This document shows, one piece after another, positions 11,456 to 24,598 of a stretch of DNA of 64,000 nt. Position 1 is the stretch's first letter. Every line of letters begins with the position of its first letter. The DNA is from Fasciolopsis buskii (taxonomy: Eukaryota; Platyhelminthes; Trematoda; Plagiorchiida; Fasciolidae). The stretch is from contig LUCM01006166.1 of the NCBI GenBank assembly GCA_008360955.1, forward strand, positions 1 to 64,000, given 5' to 3'. Both the position numbers and the translations under genes were made by a program. The notes below the pieces were generated by a model. The model saw only the letters and a list, made by a program, of their open reading frames with translations. It had not been told where the DNA came from and ran no database searches.

Positions 11456-11989
11456 TACTGTGTTTGTTCACCTCACGGTGGAGCTTAAGGAGGCTTGCTT
11501 TTCTTTTGGGTTTGACAGGTTCGGTCCCTCGTGCTCTGTTCTCTTGTGTGTTCCTCTATTCAATCTAGTATCTGGCATCACTTTTGTCCGGATATTTCTG
11601 AATGAAATCGAACAAATGTTCAATGGTTTCTCTCAGATTGTTATCGTCAGTCTTTAACAAATGCATTTTTTCTTCCGTAAACGTATTTAGCAATCGGTGC
11701 TGTGGTTTCTTATTTTTTCTCCGTCTGGATAAGGTGTTTTTCTACTAGCTTCTGTTTATTTTGGTACTGTCTTTACGCTGTCCGTTTTTCTGATTTAAGA
11801 CATTCGCAATGTTACCATGTTCTGTTCCGAAATTTAGTGTTTAATTTGTCTATCCAGTTATTTTGGTTGTTTAACAGAATACCCGAAGTTCTACATTTTC
11901 TTCCATTCGAGTACATTTAGCCTTGCGACTTATTTTCATCCATTTGGATGGTCCTTAATAATTGTTGGAGCTGTTTTCTTCTGTTCCAG
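11456..11989. other. End of kelch intron 3
   Basis: T-rich intronic sequence without a recognised gene. A pyrimidine tract and CAG (11981-11989) form the acceptor for the terminal exon. Confidence 0.45.
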
Positions 11990-12505
11990 AATTCATGGTC
12001 CTTTGTTACAGTGCTCGATTGTCCTCGATATCATGCTTCTGCGTTGCTTCATCGATCCACACTCTACGTCCTCGGTGGAGTCACAGTCGATGAAGTGGTC
12101 GAACGTGCTGGGCATTTGTTTACGGATTCAGTCAGCGACGCATCGTCATCCGAGTCGTCTGCAGATTGGGAAACAGTTGCTCAACAAAAGCAAGCCTTTA
12201 TTCAGTTGGGACAAGTCAATCCGGCACGACCTAGCCTTCTCCAAGCTCCGTTTCACACATGTCACGTGATGGAGGCCTGGTCCCTCCGAGAACCAGTTCG
12301 CGCACAACATGGCATGGTTCAGACTGCCGATGTAATGTCAGGGGAAACGAATTCAGACCAAACCATTGGGGATGACGATGTGACGGATACCAGCCGTCCT
12401 ATGCGCATTCGGCGACTGCGTCTACCACCGGCGCGATATTCGGACGGATGTCCAGTCCTCCCACGTTGCTTGTCCAACTACTGCATTGCTCCCTACTTTT
12501 CCTAA
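11990..12505 (+). CDS. Kelch-repeat protein, probable terminal exon
   Basis: The acceptor TGTTCCAG (to 11989) joins in phase 0 to the exon ending at 8493. The frame stays open for 171 codons to TAA (12503-12505). The first part is a clear kelch blade: NSWSFVTVLDCPRYHASALL followed by STLYVLGGVT. Then comes a low-complexity, Ser/Asp-rich stretch (SDASSSESSADW) and an acidic segment (QTIGDDDVTDTSRP), probably a loop or tail outside the propeller. The C-terminus includes ARYSDGCPVLPRC. No strong donor was seen before the stop, so I treat it as terminal. Without transcripts, a further spliced exon cannot be excluded. Confidence 0.7.
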   Translation, partial: NSWSFVTVLDCPRYHASALLHRSTLYVLGGVTVDEVVERAGHLFTDSVSDASSSESSADWETVAQQKQAFIQLGQVNPARPSLLQAPFHTCHVMEAWSLREPVRAQHGMVQTADVMSGETNSDQTIGDDDVTDTSRPMRIRRLRLPPARYSDGCPVLPRCLSNYCIAPYFS

Positions 12506-15500
12506 ACTAGTTGTTCGCTTCGGACGCTACACTGGGTGAATTCGAGTCTCAAAGTGTGATTACCGTTGTCTTTCATCATCAGTCATCCCTCTGTCATTTT
12601 CCATTTCTGCAGTTGTTCGAGAATCTAATCTTTTCGTTCTTCAAGACTTCAATTTTTGATGGTTAAAATTTCCTGTTGTATCCTTTTCGAGCATTCGACC
12701 TCACTTGTATCATTGCATCCATGTACATTGTTATCGTATCACAAATAGTCGTACTTCAAATGCAGAATTATTTTTTGCCTAAATTGAATTTTTCATCTGG
12801 CTTTTGTTCGATTTGGCTCTTGTTCCCACGCTGCCTTCATTCTTATCAACAGCCGCGGTTGGTGAGAATGTTGTCTTGATCCCGATTTTCTTCATTTTTG
12901 TTTACATCAATCCTTTGCGTCGAGTCTCGTTGTCGTGTCGCCATACACATGCATAAGTTTTTACATAAAAAGTGAGCGTTTCGGTCCAATTTTCTGCTGA
13001 ATCTCTGAAGCATTCTCCTGCTCGTTCGGGGGTGACATGCGTAGTTTATGTTAAGATTTCACGGATTTATTTCCAGTGTTCGTTTCCTCATTGTCACAGA
13101 TTGCTTAATAAGACAAGCATCTGAAGTCTAAATCACATAGATTCATGGTTTCGGCTGTCAGGATTACTTTCCGATTGGCTTTTTCAACGGTGTACACAAT
13201 TTGTGATCGTTGTGTTGGTTTTTAATACGAAAAAGTGTGCCGTCAGATTTCGTGATTGTACGATGGACCAGTTGCTTTTCATGCACCACTCTCCCCTCTT
13301 CGGTTTTTAAAATAACTCACGGAAGTGCTACATTTTTCCCAGAATGCACTTACCCCGCAAATTGATGGACAAATGTCTCAGTTTGCACCCTTGAATTGTG
13401 CACTTTTCACTTTCAAATTGAATCTTTTCAGCAATACATAAGCATTCGCATATTGCGCAAAAACAAAATTAGAGAAAAATGTTTTCTCTTCCAGTGTGAC
13501 TAAGGAAATTTTCTTTGTTACCATATCGTTGCGTATCTTGACTCCCGTTTAGAAAATGATGTCCATCGTTTATCTCATCATTTTCGTGCACACTGTTTCT
13601 AAACTATTTTTGCTAGGATGTTGACGGAACTCAATGCACTCTTTTCCAACGATGCGGCATACACGGTTTAGAAGCGTAACTCAACGAGCCAGGTCTGACG
13701 ATATTTATCATCAGTCAACCTGAGCTACGGATCTGTAGCACACTACCATTATTCGAACATTATTCATGTGTACAAGAGACGAGGTTGAGGATAAGTTCAA
13801 ACATTTTTGTGGTGTCCTTCTAATCGGTTTCTTGAATCGATGTTTTATAGGAGTCTGAAGAAATTGTCCAATATACAAATCGTTCAGTAAAAGATGAAAC
13901 CGAGTCCTGCTCTTAAGGTCTCAATGGTTGTGCTTTTAGGTCATGTGCTACTCAGATGAAATCCCGCTTGCAGTGCATTCCAGACTGTGCAGATGTCAAC
14001 TGTTTAATTTGTCCACTTATCTCGAGAAAGCCCATGAGGTTTAGAAACCAACATAGTAAAGTGATTTTATTCATTGGCAAGCCTTATTCGCAACGTCAGC
14101 TTTTTGGGGGACTTGTCGTAGCTGTAACAGATATCTCATGGTTTCTTTTTTCCGAGGTTAGGGGAGAATCCTACCATTACTTATCACCAGCGATCGCGCA
14201 GTCGTTAAATTTCAGTCCATCCTGTTCAGGAATAACCATGCAATTTTTGGCCGTCCTTCGCAAATTGAAGACGATTCCGGTCGCATACATTGTCGCTGCA
14301 GTACATCCAACGAACGTCGCATAGATTATCCAGTCCTGTCTAAGTTCACGCGTGGGATCGGTTTTTGTATTGGAACAAACAGGTTGCGGAGCTTGACATG
14401 TGAAGAGGTGCATTCAGCCCCTGGAAAATGCAACAAGTTTCGGATATCAGGAGAGCAGCTGAACCATTGTTTATGAGCTGCCGTAATATTAGATTGTCGG
14501 TAATCAATGATAGAAGCATCTCATGTAGACAAACGGGTAGATTAAACCAACCAGCGCGAAGGACACATCAGCCGGTTAGCATTGCCGACCTGCCATTGAG
14601 TGGAGACGATTCTAACGCCTCAGGATAAGACGTTGACAACCGAAGCTCTCGACTCCGGAAGGACGTCCCGTGAAACTAATATTTGCGTGGGTTGCAGTTT
14701 TTAATTTCCTCACGCAGGGTTTACCAAATGTAGTTAATAATGGACGGGTCGTTGTACCGTGCAGATTTCGTCCTTTCGCTATGGCTAGTGGGGTATACAT
14801 TTGCCGTAGTGTCAAAAGTAAAGAGTATGTGCAAATTACGTCTGGGAAAACTTGTGTCCTACCTTAAAGATAAACTACCTAAGTATGAAAACAGGCGGTT
14901 AAATAGCTAATTGCATTTACCTGCCCTTGTTTGATGATTTCCTTGATTTGGTTTTATTCCAAACGGCCTACCTGGGTTATTTTTGTCTGAAGCTCTAAGG
15001 TTATTTGTTCACTTCTAGTTCTCTACAGTAACAACTTCACCGTCTGCTCCGGGAAGTCGGTGTTACTTACTACATTGAGGTTCTAGGAGAAGAGGCAATG
15101 GAGGGTGAGAGGAAGTTCATTTATGTGGAGCAAATATTTCGGTTATCGAGGTAATCGTGTTGTTGTCCTGCTGCTTATGCTAATTGTTAAGCCCCTCATC
15201 GTCATCATTTATGGAAGGTCACAGAAGCTGCGTTTTTCTGTGCGTGGATCACAATGTTTGCCTTATCTGGTTACGTTTGTACACGTTTGGTAGCTGGCAA
15301 ATGACATTCAATGTGTAAAAGGTCAATAAACAACCATAGTACGATTCAACGTTGTACTATAAGTTTTACGCTATAGAACAAGGCAATACGACACGTGATC
15401 TGTTTACATATCACTCGTAAGAAAAGTGAGGTGACTGGGGAAATGTACGCACTCGGCGTACTTTGCTAAGTCGGTATTTAAATGTCTGTCGTGCCCTTTC

Positions 15501-15821
15501 TTTGTAAGTGAATTAAGAGGTGGCATGTTATTTAGTTCGATGAATTACGTGAGCGTTTTTTCAAGAAAAAAAAGGAGACAATTTCGCACAAACAAATTGA
15601 GAATATCTACGCTGAAAATTCCATTAGCTAGTCTCATAAATAAGCCATATCAGCGTGTAACGTGCTCCGGTTCTAGGTTCTAGGTTGTTTATCTCGTCAT
15701 AACTGGTATACGTAATGAATCTTTTAAGAGATGACCCAAAGTATGCCCATTGTTGGGTGTATAAGAATGTTTCAATCAGTCCACCAAAGCATCCATCAAG
15801 AGCTTAACTAATGGTTATCAT

Positions 15822-15825
<4 letters not shown>
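12506..15825. other. Intergenic region after kelch gene, no supported gene
   Basis: This AT-rich region contains the presumed kelch 3' UTR. Short frames (13956-14324 plus, 14177-14413 minus, 14612-14815 minus, 14670-14867 plus) have no known motif and mostly begin at non-ATG codons. None was called. Confidence 0.4.

Positions 15826-15892
<67 letters not shown>
15826..15892. repeat. (TA)n microsatellite
   Basis: An uninterrupted run of about 33 TA units in the intergenic interval between the kelch gene and MLH1. Confidence 0.97.
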
Positions 15893-15894
<2 letters not shown>

Positions 15895-17985
15895 ATGTGC
15901 CGATCTTGTGCCATCGGAACTACGGCGGAGAAATCAGGAAAACGCTAGAAGTAGAAAAAAGAAAAAGTCGTTTCCATAGGATTCTTCGCACGTCAGCTCT
16001 CTGACTCCTTCATATCATAAATTGTCCGTTGTTATATATGATTTCTTCGTTAACTGTTGCACTACTCCGTCGCCCGGCTCGGAACAAGCTCTTTATTTGG
16101 CGATGCATCCCCAACCTTTCCGCCATGAAGCACCATTTGCAAGGCAGCAGGGTTATTCCGGACGAGTCGGTGACCGGTGGGGCGGTCCATGCACCTATTT
16201 TGGAAATCCCTATAGAGCCAGTGGAACAAAACAAGAGACAATAGCTTTGTGTTGTTAGCAGACCGTGCTCTTCACGTCACAGCGCGATCAGCAAAATTGT
16301 GATATTTCTTAGAGTGAACGCCTTCCAGGCGAAAACCCACCACTCTTTCAACATTACCGTTGCTTGTCTTCCCCCCCTCTCTTATTCAATGAATTTGACC
16401 TCATCCTATTCACGACTAACCAACAAAACTGGTGACCGTTCTCTTAATCGCCACCTAGGGACCCACCGGTGGCATGCAGCTGTGCCATGAATGTCCTTTG
16501 GAACCCAGAATCAAGGGGGTTGCTGAAACCCCATAACCCCGCAAAATGTCATCAGCATAGCGATCATCAGCGTCACAATATATCATCCCTCCTAATCTTG
16601 CGGCTTACATATCGTCATTCAGATATTGAATAATGAGATCCGTAGCAGGTCCCACAATTACACTGTCTTTTAGTCTGCCGATATTGTCGTTGAATCTCCA
16701 TCATAGTTCTTAGGGGTTTGAATCTATATCTTCGTGCTACAACTGTTGATAATCAGTTGCATGGCTTCGATGAGGGGTCTGTCATAAAGCAAGAACATCA
16801 ATTCTCTTGATGCATTGACATAATGAAATGTCTTCCGTACAGATAGGTTTTTCTCCGGGATTTAAACGCCAGGCAGCAGAAGAGTATGCGAGCTTCGCTG
16901 TTCGCGGGGTGAGCCGTATAAGCGCTCCAAGTTGATGTTTTGACCATATTGCCTTAGCGATTTGGAGCTCGCGGATTTGATTCGTCCAATCAACTTGACG
17001 ATCCGCCCAAATTTCTCAATTGCGTTTCAGCAGATGCTGTTGGTTTCCATTTACCTAAATGAAAAGTCCCGCGCAATAATAATTTCAGTTTTTTATGATA
17101 CGTCGTGCAATTACGAAGAAGAAAAGTGCTCAAAATGACTGACGGGTTTCTCCTAGTTAGCCACGGATGATCGTTTAATAGCTCCTGTCTAGAGTAGACT
17201 TAATACATTTCCGGTCCATTCGAATCAAAGTCGTGGTTGCTGAGTTCCAGCCAAAAGCTACCATCCGAGACATAGACTATGAGGCGACCGAAAATCTGTA
17301 GTGTGAGGACGCCTTTGACCTTATGCTTGATGTTTCTGGTCTTGACAACTAGTAGCTTGTCAATGTGATCCTATGGCCTTTGTCATTGCGACCAGAATGT
17401 TTGCCCGTAAGGTCTTAGATTAACAACAAACGCATTCAGAGTTAAATTACTCGTAAGTAGTCTAAAGTCTCCAGTGAAATTTTGATACAGGAATTCAAAA
17501 ATCTGGTTTGCGCGGCATATCGGAAAACTGGTCCAACTATCTCGTTCTTTTACCATAGTTCGGTTTTCTGGTGCCCAGTTAACCTCAACCTGTTGGATTG
17601 CGTCTAGTCATCTCATTGACCGTGATTATTTCTTGGTTCATATTTACGTCTAACCTGTTGGGAACTTGCGTGGTTCTATTCGCCTCAGTTTCAGGATCAT
17701 GGATTTCGAATTCCATGATGGATGAGTGTCATGCCTTATACATTACACACTCATGTGTCAGACAGGTAGTATGAAAAGTATATCGCATAGCAATGCTGAA
17801 ACTAGCGAATTTTTATCACTCGATTCAGTATTGATATCGATGGTTCGATGCTGCATGTTTACAACATAGGGTAGGAAAATATTTGTTAAATTACCCATTT
17901 CTTCTGGATACAACTAGTTTCGTGATTACTTTAGGATTATTTCGATCAAGCTACCATAGGATGAGAAATAAATAGGCAAATCAAT
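15893..17985. other. Intergenic, nothing recognised
   Basis: Several frames overlap at 16010-16258 on both strands without a recognisable domain. The interval leads into the RTE-2 fragment at about 17990, so some of it may be decayed element sequence. Confidence 0.35.
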
Positions 17986-17989
17986 TGTG

Positions 17990-18840
17990 GTTCTTCCTCA
18001 CCGCATCAGCTATCCATTCGAGCTTTCACGTGCGCTGGTCGATCTCCCTCTGGATCCCTCACCACTTGTCATACATGCTACCTAGAGCTTTGTGTGATTG
18101 GTTGTTGAACAATTACGATCTTCATTCTCATCGAACGGATCATTAAATTTACCTCTCCGTCTGATGGTAGTTTAAGTTTTTCTGGGATGTATTTTGGATC
18201 TCCAAAGTGTAAAACTATATTGTAGGTTTGGAGCGACCCAAAACCGAACGTTTTCCTTTCAGGGGAGGAGTTGAGTAAAACAGGTAATTTTTGTTATTCG
18301 GGGAGTTACATTTCGTTAGGTGGTTGTATATCGGATGAAGCGTCGTCGTGCTTACGGAGGTTTTAATCGATATTAACCAATTTGAAATATCTGCGACGCC
18401 GGTGCGGCATCCGATTATCAGTCCCTACTACATGACTTAGGAACATGGACAGTGAGAACACGAGACGTTTGAAGACTTTCATTGTTTACATTTTACTTTC
18501 TGCATAGTACTGGCAGAGTATAGTGAGAGAATTTTGTTAGAATTGCTGTGGTTAGGCGTGGGATATCGAGTCGTAGTACCTAGCTGGGACGTGATACACA
18601 TGCCGGCTGATCGACTCTTTGGTATACGCTGCCCTCCGAGACGAGTTATGGCTTGATGTAAGTCAGAGTGGTCAGTCCATACGTGTCTTGGTGGAAACGT
18701 ATGAAAACCCTAAACAGCAGAATATCCCCAATAGATCGAGTTAGATTAATGGGTTGGGGTATATGTGATCCCATTGGGGAAGGTTGGAAGGCCTATGGCA
18801 ATATAGCTAAATGTCGCAATCAGTAGAGTTCTAGCATTCG
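17990..18840 (+). mobile_element. RTE-2 LINE fragment (RT C-terminus and 3' part)
   Basis: Reading across frames gives, in order, a GEE-like segment followed by YSGSYISLGGCISDEASS (about 18290-18350) and LTNLKYLRRRCGIRLS (about 18370-18410). After a gap come VRLMGWGICDPIGEGWKAYG and AKCRNQ (about 18740-18820). These match the order of the RTE C-terminal region (a Cys-rich 'GSYIS.GG..DE' segment, 'L..L.RR.DIRLS', 'LPGWGPRDP...W'). Frameshifts and stops are frequent, so this is a relic. Confidence 0.65.
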
Positions 18841-20786
18841 AAATATTTCCGACTCTTCTTAGCCTTCCAGTTGCATAACCTCTTGGCTTTTCGGTCACTA
18901 TTACTCGATCCTTCGAGGTAGCAAACAAAACTAAAGCATGTCCGTGAAAGGTTAGTGATTGTCCAAGTCGAACCTGATACTCAATTCTGGACGATTGGCT
19001 CATTAAATCTTTACTGGCGCATTTTAATCTAACGACAAAGGGATGCTTTCTTAGTTGCTGCAATTAGAGATCTGTCGTGTATTGTACGTCACAGTGAACT
19101 ACAATAATGAGCATGAATAATGGTGTGTAGATTTTCTCGATTGTCGGGTTCTTTGGGCGTGGTTGCAAGCTACAGAGCAGTTGTATACCTCCGATCTGAA
19201 TCTACTCGCCGTTGCCACTGTTTCAAAGTAGGATTATTGTGATTGCGATTAAACCGATCATTTGGATTTTAATTCGAAACAGGCCTACTTAATCAAGCAA
19301 GAACAATCAAATGGTCTCTGACCAGTCAGCACGATTGTCCTTTATTTGTAATCAAACGAGTTACGTAGGCCTGTTCATGTCAAAGTTTATTAGCCGGTTG
19401 TCTCTAGTCTAAGATCAATGTCTGGTGTCATTTTCAACTACCCGCGCGCTCTTCTGAATGTTTCACTAAAATCTGACCACTTTTGTTTAGTTCCGGATCT
19501 AGGGTGAACGGTTGATTTCCTACCCTGCTCTCCGGCCTGCCGCCTATCCGATTCTGCGTCTAGATGTCGTTGAACTGAATTTCCGTAAATAATCCTGTTT
19601 CATTGTTGTTTGACCGGAGCAAAGTGGTCTCGAAAATTGGGCATTTCCTCGCAGCCTCACATTGCACCACGAGAGGCGGTTATCGTATGAACCGCAGAGT
19701 TCAGCTTGCAGTAATGCTGATATGCTTGTAGCAACCGATTTTACACCGTTATTCTGACCCACAGATCAGTAACGTATATCTATCTTTTATACCCTTTTAT
19801 AGTCATGCAATGATGCACACAATTCCTAGGAGTAAGTTTTCAGCCGGGTAGCCAGTGATTGGGGGAGCAACCAGGGAGCAGAGACATTCGAAAATTCATT
19901 TCAAAGCACCAAAATGTGCAGACCACTTGATCACCGCCGGTTATCGAATTTATTTGCTTCCTTTTGGGATCAAGTCAACCTGAAACGGAAATTTTCAATC
20001 GAAAAGTGACGCAAGAAACCGATGTGGTTTATGAGGCCCGATTGTGATTAGTTTTCTCACTGCTGAGTCAGCGGTGAAGGAGAGTATCGATAGTGACGAG
20101 GATGGTTTCCACCTCGGCGAACGGCTGAGTTGCGTTCGAGCTTAATCGTGAAGCTGATGTCTAACTAAACTAATCCCAACGATCCGAGACTGGCTTGAGA
20201 AATTAACCCACAGCGGCGGCAAAGCAAATTGACCGAATCGGTCGTTTTACTGTGGCATTGTAGACATGGAACTAGCTCACTCAACTTGTACTCTTACAGA
20301 TGCGAACCCCGCCACTACCAGCCATTTTGATGATAGGTAGCAATCCGCTGTCACCATACAGTACGGCATCTGGACTGATGGAATCTAGTGGAACTACCCT
20401 TTACTGCTCCTAGTCTCAGGATCGCAGTTGTTGATCCCCTTTAATAGTGAATTGCATCATAGGGTTACGAGATAAAAGCCCCCATTGATACCAAGTGGAA
20501 GGGGGTATATATTAAATTTTCTCTCCTTCTTCCTTCCAGAAAATTATTCACTGGCTTATACCCTCAGCGAGTACATCGGTGCTTGCTTCACTTTCCCTGC
20601 AAGTGAAGCGATGATTAAGATATTGCTTCAGTCTCTCGCCTCTAAACCTACTCTAGTGATGATTTTTTGCTGAATCAGCATGTGTTGTTCAAATAAACTA
20701 CATGCTAAAAATTTCCCGCATTCCCCCTTCTGTTAGCCCAACTCATTAAGCAATGCATGCACAATTTTAGGTATACGGCATCCAAT
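18841..20786. other. Upstream region of MLH1
   Basis: No gene is called. The presumed MLH1 promoter and 5' UTR lie in the right part. An ATTTTAG at 20762-20768 could be the acceptor of a 5' UTR intron just before the first good in-frame ATG (20787). Confidence 0.35.
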
Positions 20787-21005
20787 ATGCTCTCCCCGAC
20801 AACGGGCGCCGAAGTCAAAACGGAACCCACAGTCCAAGAACGGTTGATCAGTTTGGCTTCTGACCAGCTTAAAGTGCGTCCGATTCAACAATTGGCCAAA
20901 GATGTAATCAATCGTATTGCTGCCGGTGAGGTTATTCAGCGTCCGGCAAATGCTATCAAAGAGTTGCTGGAGAATTCCCTGGATGCCGGAAGCACACAGA
21001 TACAG
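20787..21005 (+). CDS. MLH1: MLH1 exon 1: mismatch-repair MutL homologue, ATPase N-terminus
   Basis: MLH1 pairs with PMS2 (MutL-alpha) and other MutL homologues. The dimer is recruited by MutS proteins at mismatches in the nucleus and activates strand excision. This exon encodes residues 1-73 and contains GHKL ATPase motif I as [20 protein letters not shown] followed by LENSLDAG, with the catalytic Glu and Mg-binding Asn in place. It ends STQIQ before a GT donor at 21006, phase 0. I chose ATG 20787 ([10 protein letters not shown]); an in-frame ATG at 20757 would add ten residues, but a possible splice acceptor lies between the two. The leader before the ATPase is about 25 residues longer than in human MLH1. 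All ten exons together give about 889 residues, against 756 in human. Confidence 0.93.
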
Positions 21006-21392
21006 GTCAATTCTGTTTCTGAATATTTACTTATTATATTGGAATATCTTCTAGTGCAAATTTTAATCAATTAGCATATTTTTCTGATTTCCAAACTCGC
21101 GAACTGTCCTAGGGATGGTTGACGGGTGGTCTTGTTTGTTTTTCTAGTTATCATGGTCGATATCCTTCTGTAAGTTTACGAATTCTGTCTGTTGGAATCC
21201 GTTGACGTTCTTGAAAACTGCAAGCTCAGGGCAGCTTCCGTCAGTGACAAATGATAATTTGATTAGCGATTCGCTTTGATCTCTCGAAATTTTTGTGTAA
21301 TCTCGCACGCTGCAACTACTTGTCAGGGGCCTTCAATCACTGTTCAAGTATTAATGGTCTTGATGAGTAAATCCTTGCGTGAATCTCCGCTG

Positions 21393-21570
21393 ACCGGCTG
21401 TGGTCAAACGGGTAAGGTCCCGCGTTTGAACATGAAGGTCGCATGTTCGTATCTTCCCACCCCCAGTCATCTACCCCACTTGGGATCCCCTGTTGGCCGC
21501 GGTCTCCCTTCTGAAAATGATGTGCATTGTTATTCCATCTATAGAAAAAGTAAAAGATAAAGAGCAGTAT
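21393..21570 (+). repeat. tRNA-headed SINE, family A
   Basis: A head with A box TGGTCAAACGGGTAAGG and B-box-like region is followed by a conserved body (CCCACTTGG, then TGATGTGCATTGTTATT) and an A-rich end. It is clearly related to the copy at 40650-40836. It lies in MLH1 intron 1 in the sense direction. Confidence 0.8.
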
Positions 21571-22581
21571 AGTGATACCCGGGTTTCTTTTTTTACGGGC
21601 TATCTAACCTGACCTTCCAATTCACGAATTAATTGTTATAACCGACAGAATTTGCAACTCATTATGTTTGTGTAGTGGCTGAGTTGATCGAAATGAAGTG
21701 GCATTGAGCACTGACTAGCAGTTTGATACTCAACTTCACCAGGACAACGTTTTGATGAACAGAACAGATGCACACGAGAGCAAATATGATAACACTGTCA
21801 GGGAGTCAAAAATTTCCCTGACATTAATGTGTTCCATACTACTCTCGTGTGGTATTTAGGCTGATCGTGTGTGAAAACTTGATAAGAATATTCTTCATAG
21901 TTGGCTGTATGAGCATATTGTAATATTGATTTGGGAGCATAGAGAATCGAACAAACAATTATTGGTCTGATAGTGAATCATCATGTTGCACATTTCTGTC
22001 GCAAAATTGTTCCAAACCTCATTTGTTAATTACTATCTGCCTGTGACTCTAAGCTAAATAGCTGCCATGTAGCAGTAAACCTCTATATATTTCGAGAGAC
22101 GGCAGTTGAAAACTTTTAGATTTCTTTGAGTTAGACCTTTTTGAGAGATACTTTGAATCTAGAAAAGTCGTGTTGATGTCCAAGGATCGAGCATGCAGCC
22201 ACATGTAAGTCAACTTTGCGGCCTTATTCCGGTGAACGTTTGATGGCTTTGGTTACCGACAAACCTTGCCTGTGCGTACAACCAAATCTACTTTCTCATC
22301 GACCATGATATCACGTGACTAGCAATAACTTCGACGTGTGCTCCGAATTGTGGACCACGTAAGGATGAAACATGTACCGGGATAAATTGCGAAGCCTGAC
22401 AATGCCCGTTGATGGGGGTCGCTCCTCCTAGTTAGGCCATTATGCCACTCAGATTTCATTGTTGGAATATTTATCAATTTCACTTTTTGCAACCAGTACC
22501 TACTCACTGGACTACCGTCGTCTTGGTTCGTGTCGTTCTGCACATACAGCTTCCCTAATCCGTTATGCATTTCTGTCGCAG

Positions 22582-22695
22582 ATCACGCTTCGTGAGGGTG
22601 GATTGAAATTGTTGCAAGTCCAAGATAATGGATGTGGGATTCGGTTGGAGGATATGCCGATATTGTGCGAGCGGTTCACTACAAGCAAACTACGC
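22582..22695 (+). CDS. MLH1: MLH1 exon 2
   Basis: The 114-nt exon (38 codons, residues 74-111) runs from an acceptor (CTGTCGCAG to 22581) to a GTAAGT donor (22696), in phase 0 at both ends. It encodes [18 protein letters not shown] and then [15 protein letters not shown] is ATPase motif II, which contacts the adenine; CERFTTSK is the strongly conserved MutL segment just before the ATP lid. It aligns without gaps to the human protein at the exon junction ([12 protein letters not shown] against STSIQ-VIVKEGG). Confidence 0.95.
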
Positions 22696-23089
22696 GTAAG
22701 TTGTGAACTTGGTGCTTTCACGCCTAATCTTGTGTGACTTTACTCGGTTTTGAGTAATTCACGGTCTCGAATCGCAGTTGCCGTTTCTGTCACATTCCTG
22801 TGGACCTTGAAAGCTAGGGAGTATGGTCATTTCACCTCACCGCAATGACTACTGATGCATCCGATCGAGAAGTGACTGTACGAGGATGCACTAGCTTCGG
22901 CAAACTCGGGAAATCTGATGATATCATTCCTGAAATCTGAATGATTCTTAAAACCATAAACTGTTTGAACAGATTGAAACATCGTCGCGGTAGTATACTC
23001 GATAAGCGAATCCAATTCAGTTCAGTTTTTACAACCATTAACCTCAGACGAACGTGATCTGGTTTTGATGGCTACCTCACAGCATGTAC

Positions 23090-23230
23090 TCGAAAGAGAA
23101 TAAGTAATGAAGCATCGACTCCAAAATAACAAGTTGGATAACCATGTAGGAGTCATTCCACCTATTGTCCCCAACCGTCGCTTGAAGGAGGATCTCGTGG
23201 ATGTACTTTTTATATTATTCTAATTCGACA
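23090..23230 (-). mobile_element. RTE-2 3'-end fragment (weak)
   Basis: The segment with 'CCACCTATTGTCCCCAACCG' and 'GGAGGATCTCGTGGATG' repeats, with changes, at 31850-31910 and 57180-57215, where it forms the last coding part of RTE-2 on the minus strand. It is a short, degenerate copy in MLH1 intron 2. Confidence 0.4.
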
Positions 23231-24428
23231 GAAAGTGATAGTGTGATTCCCAGTATATGCTTGTTTCACGTAAACTAAGAGTGACTCGTTTGTTTCCCGT
23301 GGATTTCCAACTATTTCTGAAAATGATTGTGTCCTCATCGTGGCTTGATTGTTACAAATATTTAATGTTATCTGCGCACTTGAACTGGAAGTAAAAGCAA
23401 GTTAAACTCCAAACTACTTAGTCCGCAGATGTCCGAAAGTCTGATCTCATATCCAACCGGTTACCGATCAGTGTGTAACAGACCATCACCGAAAGCGCTC
23501 TGCTTCAAGATCAACGCCTCCTAACACTACTTACAGCAACGCATTATAAAAGCATCGTCCCTCTCTGACGCTCTTCTGTTTAACTGTAGAAGTTCAGCCA
23601 TTAACCACGATACTTCAGTTTACCAAAGCCTACTTCGCGCTACATTATGTTGTTTTCCGTTACGCATCAAAATATCCTCCAGAACACAATGAGCATAAAA
23701 CAATATATTCCAACTCGCTATAAAAGCTGGATTATTATCCATCATCATACACCTGCGAACTAAATCGAAAGCGGCAACAGCCACAAAACCCACGTGACAC
23801 CAAGATAATGCCGTTGTTACTACATGATTATGCAACAGACCAGTGCAAACCGTCTTCACATACCAACAAACAGTACGGGAATTCACATACTTGTCATCAT
23901 AAGGGACCGTTTCTAGGGCTTGTGTTTCCGTCTCGTTAATGTTAGTTTGCGGAGAACAGTCAGTAGTGACACGAATTGGGAGGATGTTCGCTTGATGTTT
24001 CTTACGTGGACGGCGAGTGGTCCAGTGTGCTTTAACCGTTTTGGCAACTTGGGCGCATGTTTGGCACAGTCAGAATGTGTTGTTGGAATGCATGTTTGAC
24101 AGATTCAATTGACCGACCGAGTTGAAACGAGAGAAGAGATCCCCTAATGTATGGACGGAGTAAGGGAGACACAATCTGAACAAAAACAGACGCAGTTGAG
24201 ACGATCGATATATAACCCTCGAGGTCAATATCAGTAGATTTGAGATGGAGCCATCCATCACACGTTTGAACGAGGATTGATGGAAGTTGTGTCTATTCGG
24301 CAAATTTTCCCTACACTTATGTTCCACGTGTGCTGAACTTATCCAACGTGAGATCATATGAAATCCGTATCCGATAGGACACAAGTGCGACATATGATAG
24401 ATATGACAAAGCGAACAAACACAACGTA

Positions 24429-24598
24429 ATTTGTAGCCAATGTGAAGAGACATCGGTTAGTTTAACAGTTACGTTCAGATTGTGTTTTGAATGTGATTTG
24501 GGCATTCCTGTGTTGGATATCATATTTTTCGGACTTGCTTGGATAACCCGTGCAAGAGTCATCAGAAAGGGGCCGAATTGAAATGATCGTGGTTGTAG
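24429..24598. repeat. Left arm of ~170-bp inverted repeat in MLH1 intron 2
   Basis: This arm is the reverse complement of 26244-26417 with a few substitutions and small indels; shared parts include AATTTGTAGCCAATGTGAAG and its complement. The two arms enclose about 1.65 kb that includes a large direct duplication and the assembly gap. Terminal inverted repeats of a DNA transposon or an inverted segmental duplication could both give this layout. Confidence 0.85.

Noticed and set aside
14670..14867. Small ORF with a signal-peptide-like start (KLIFAWVAVFNFLTQG) and three Cys
   Set aside because: The start is GTG, with no in-frame ATG, no convincing splice acceptor and an equally long antisense frame. 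Too weak to call a secreted protein.
16010..16258. Overlapping ORFs on three frames
   Set aside because: No known motif and no codon-usage argument for one frame over another.
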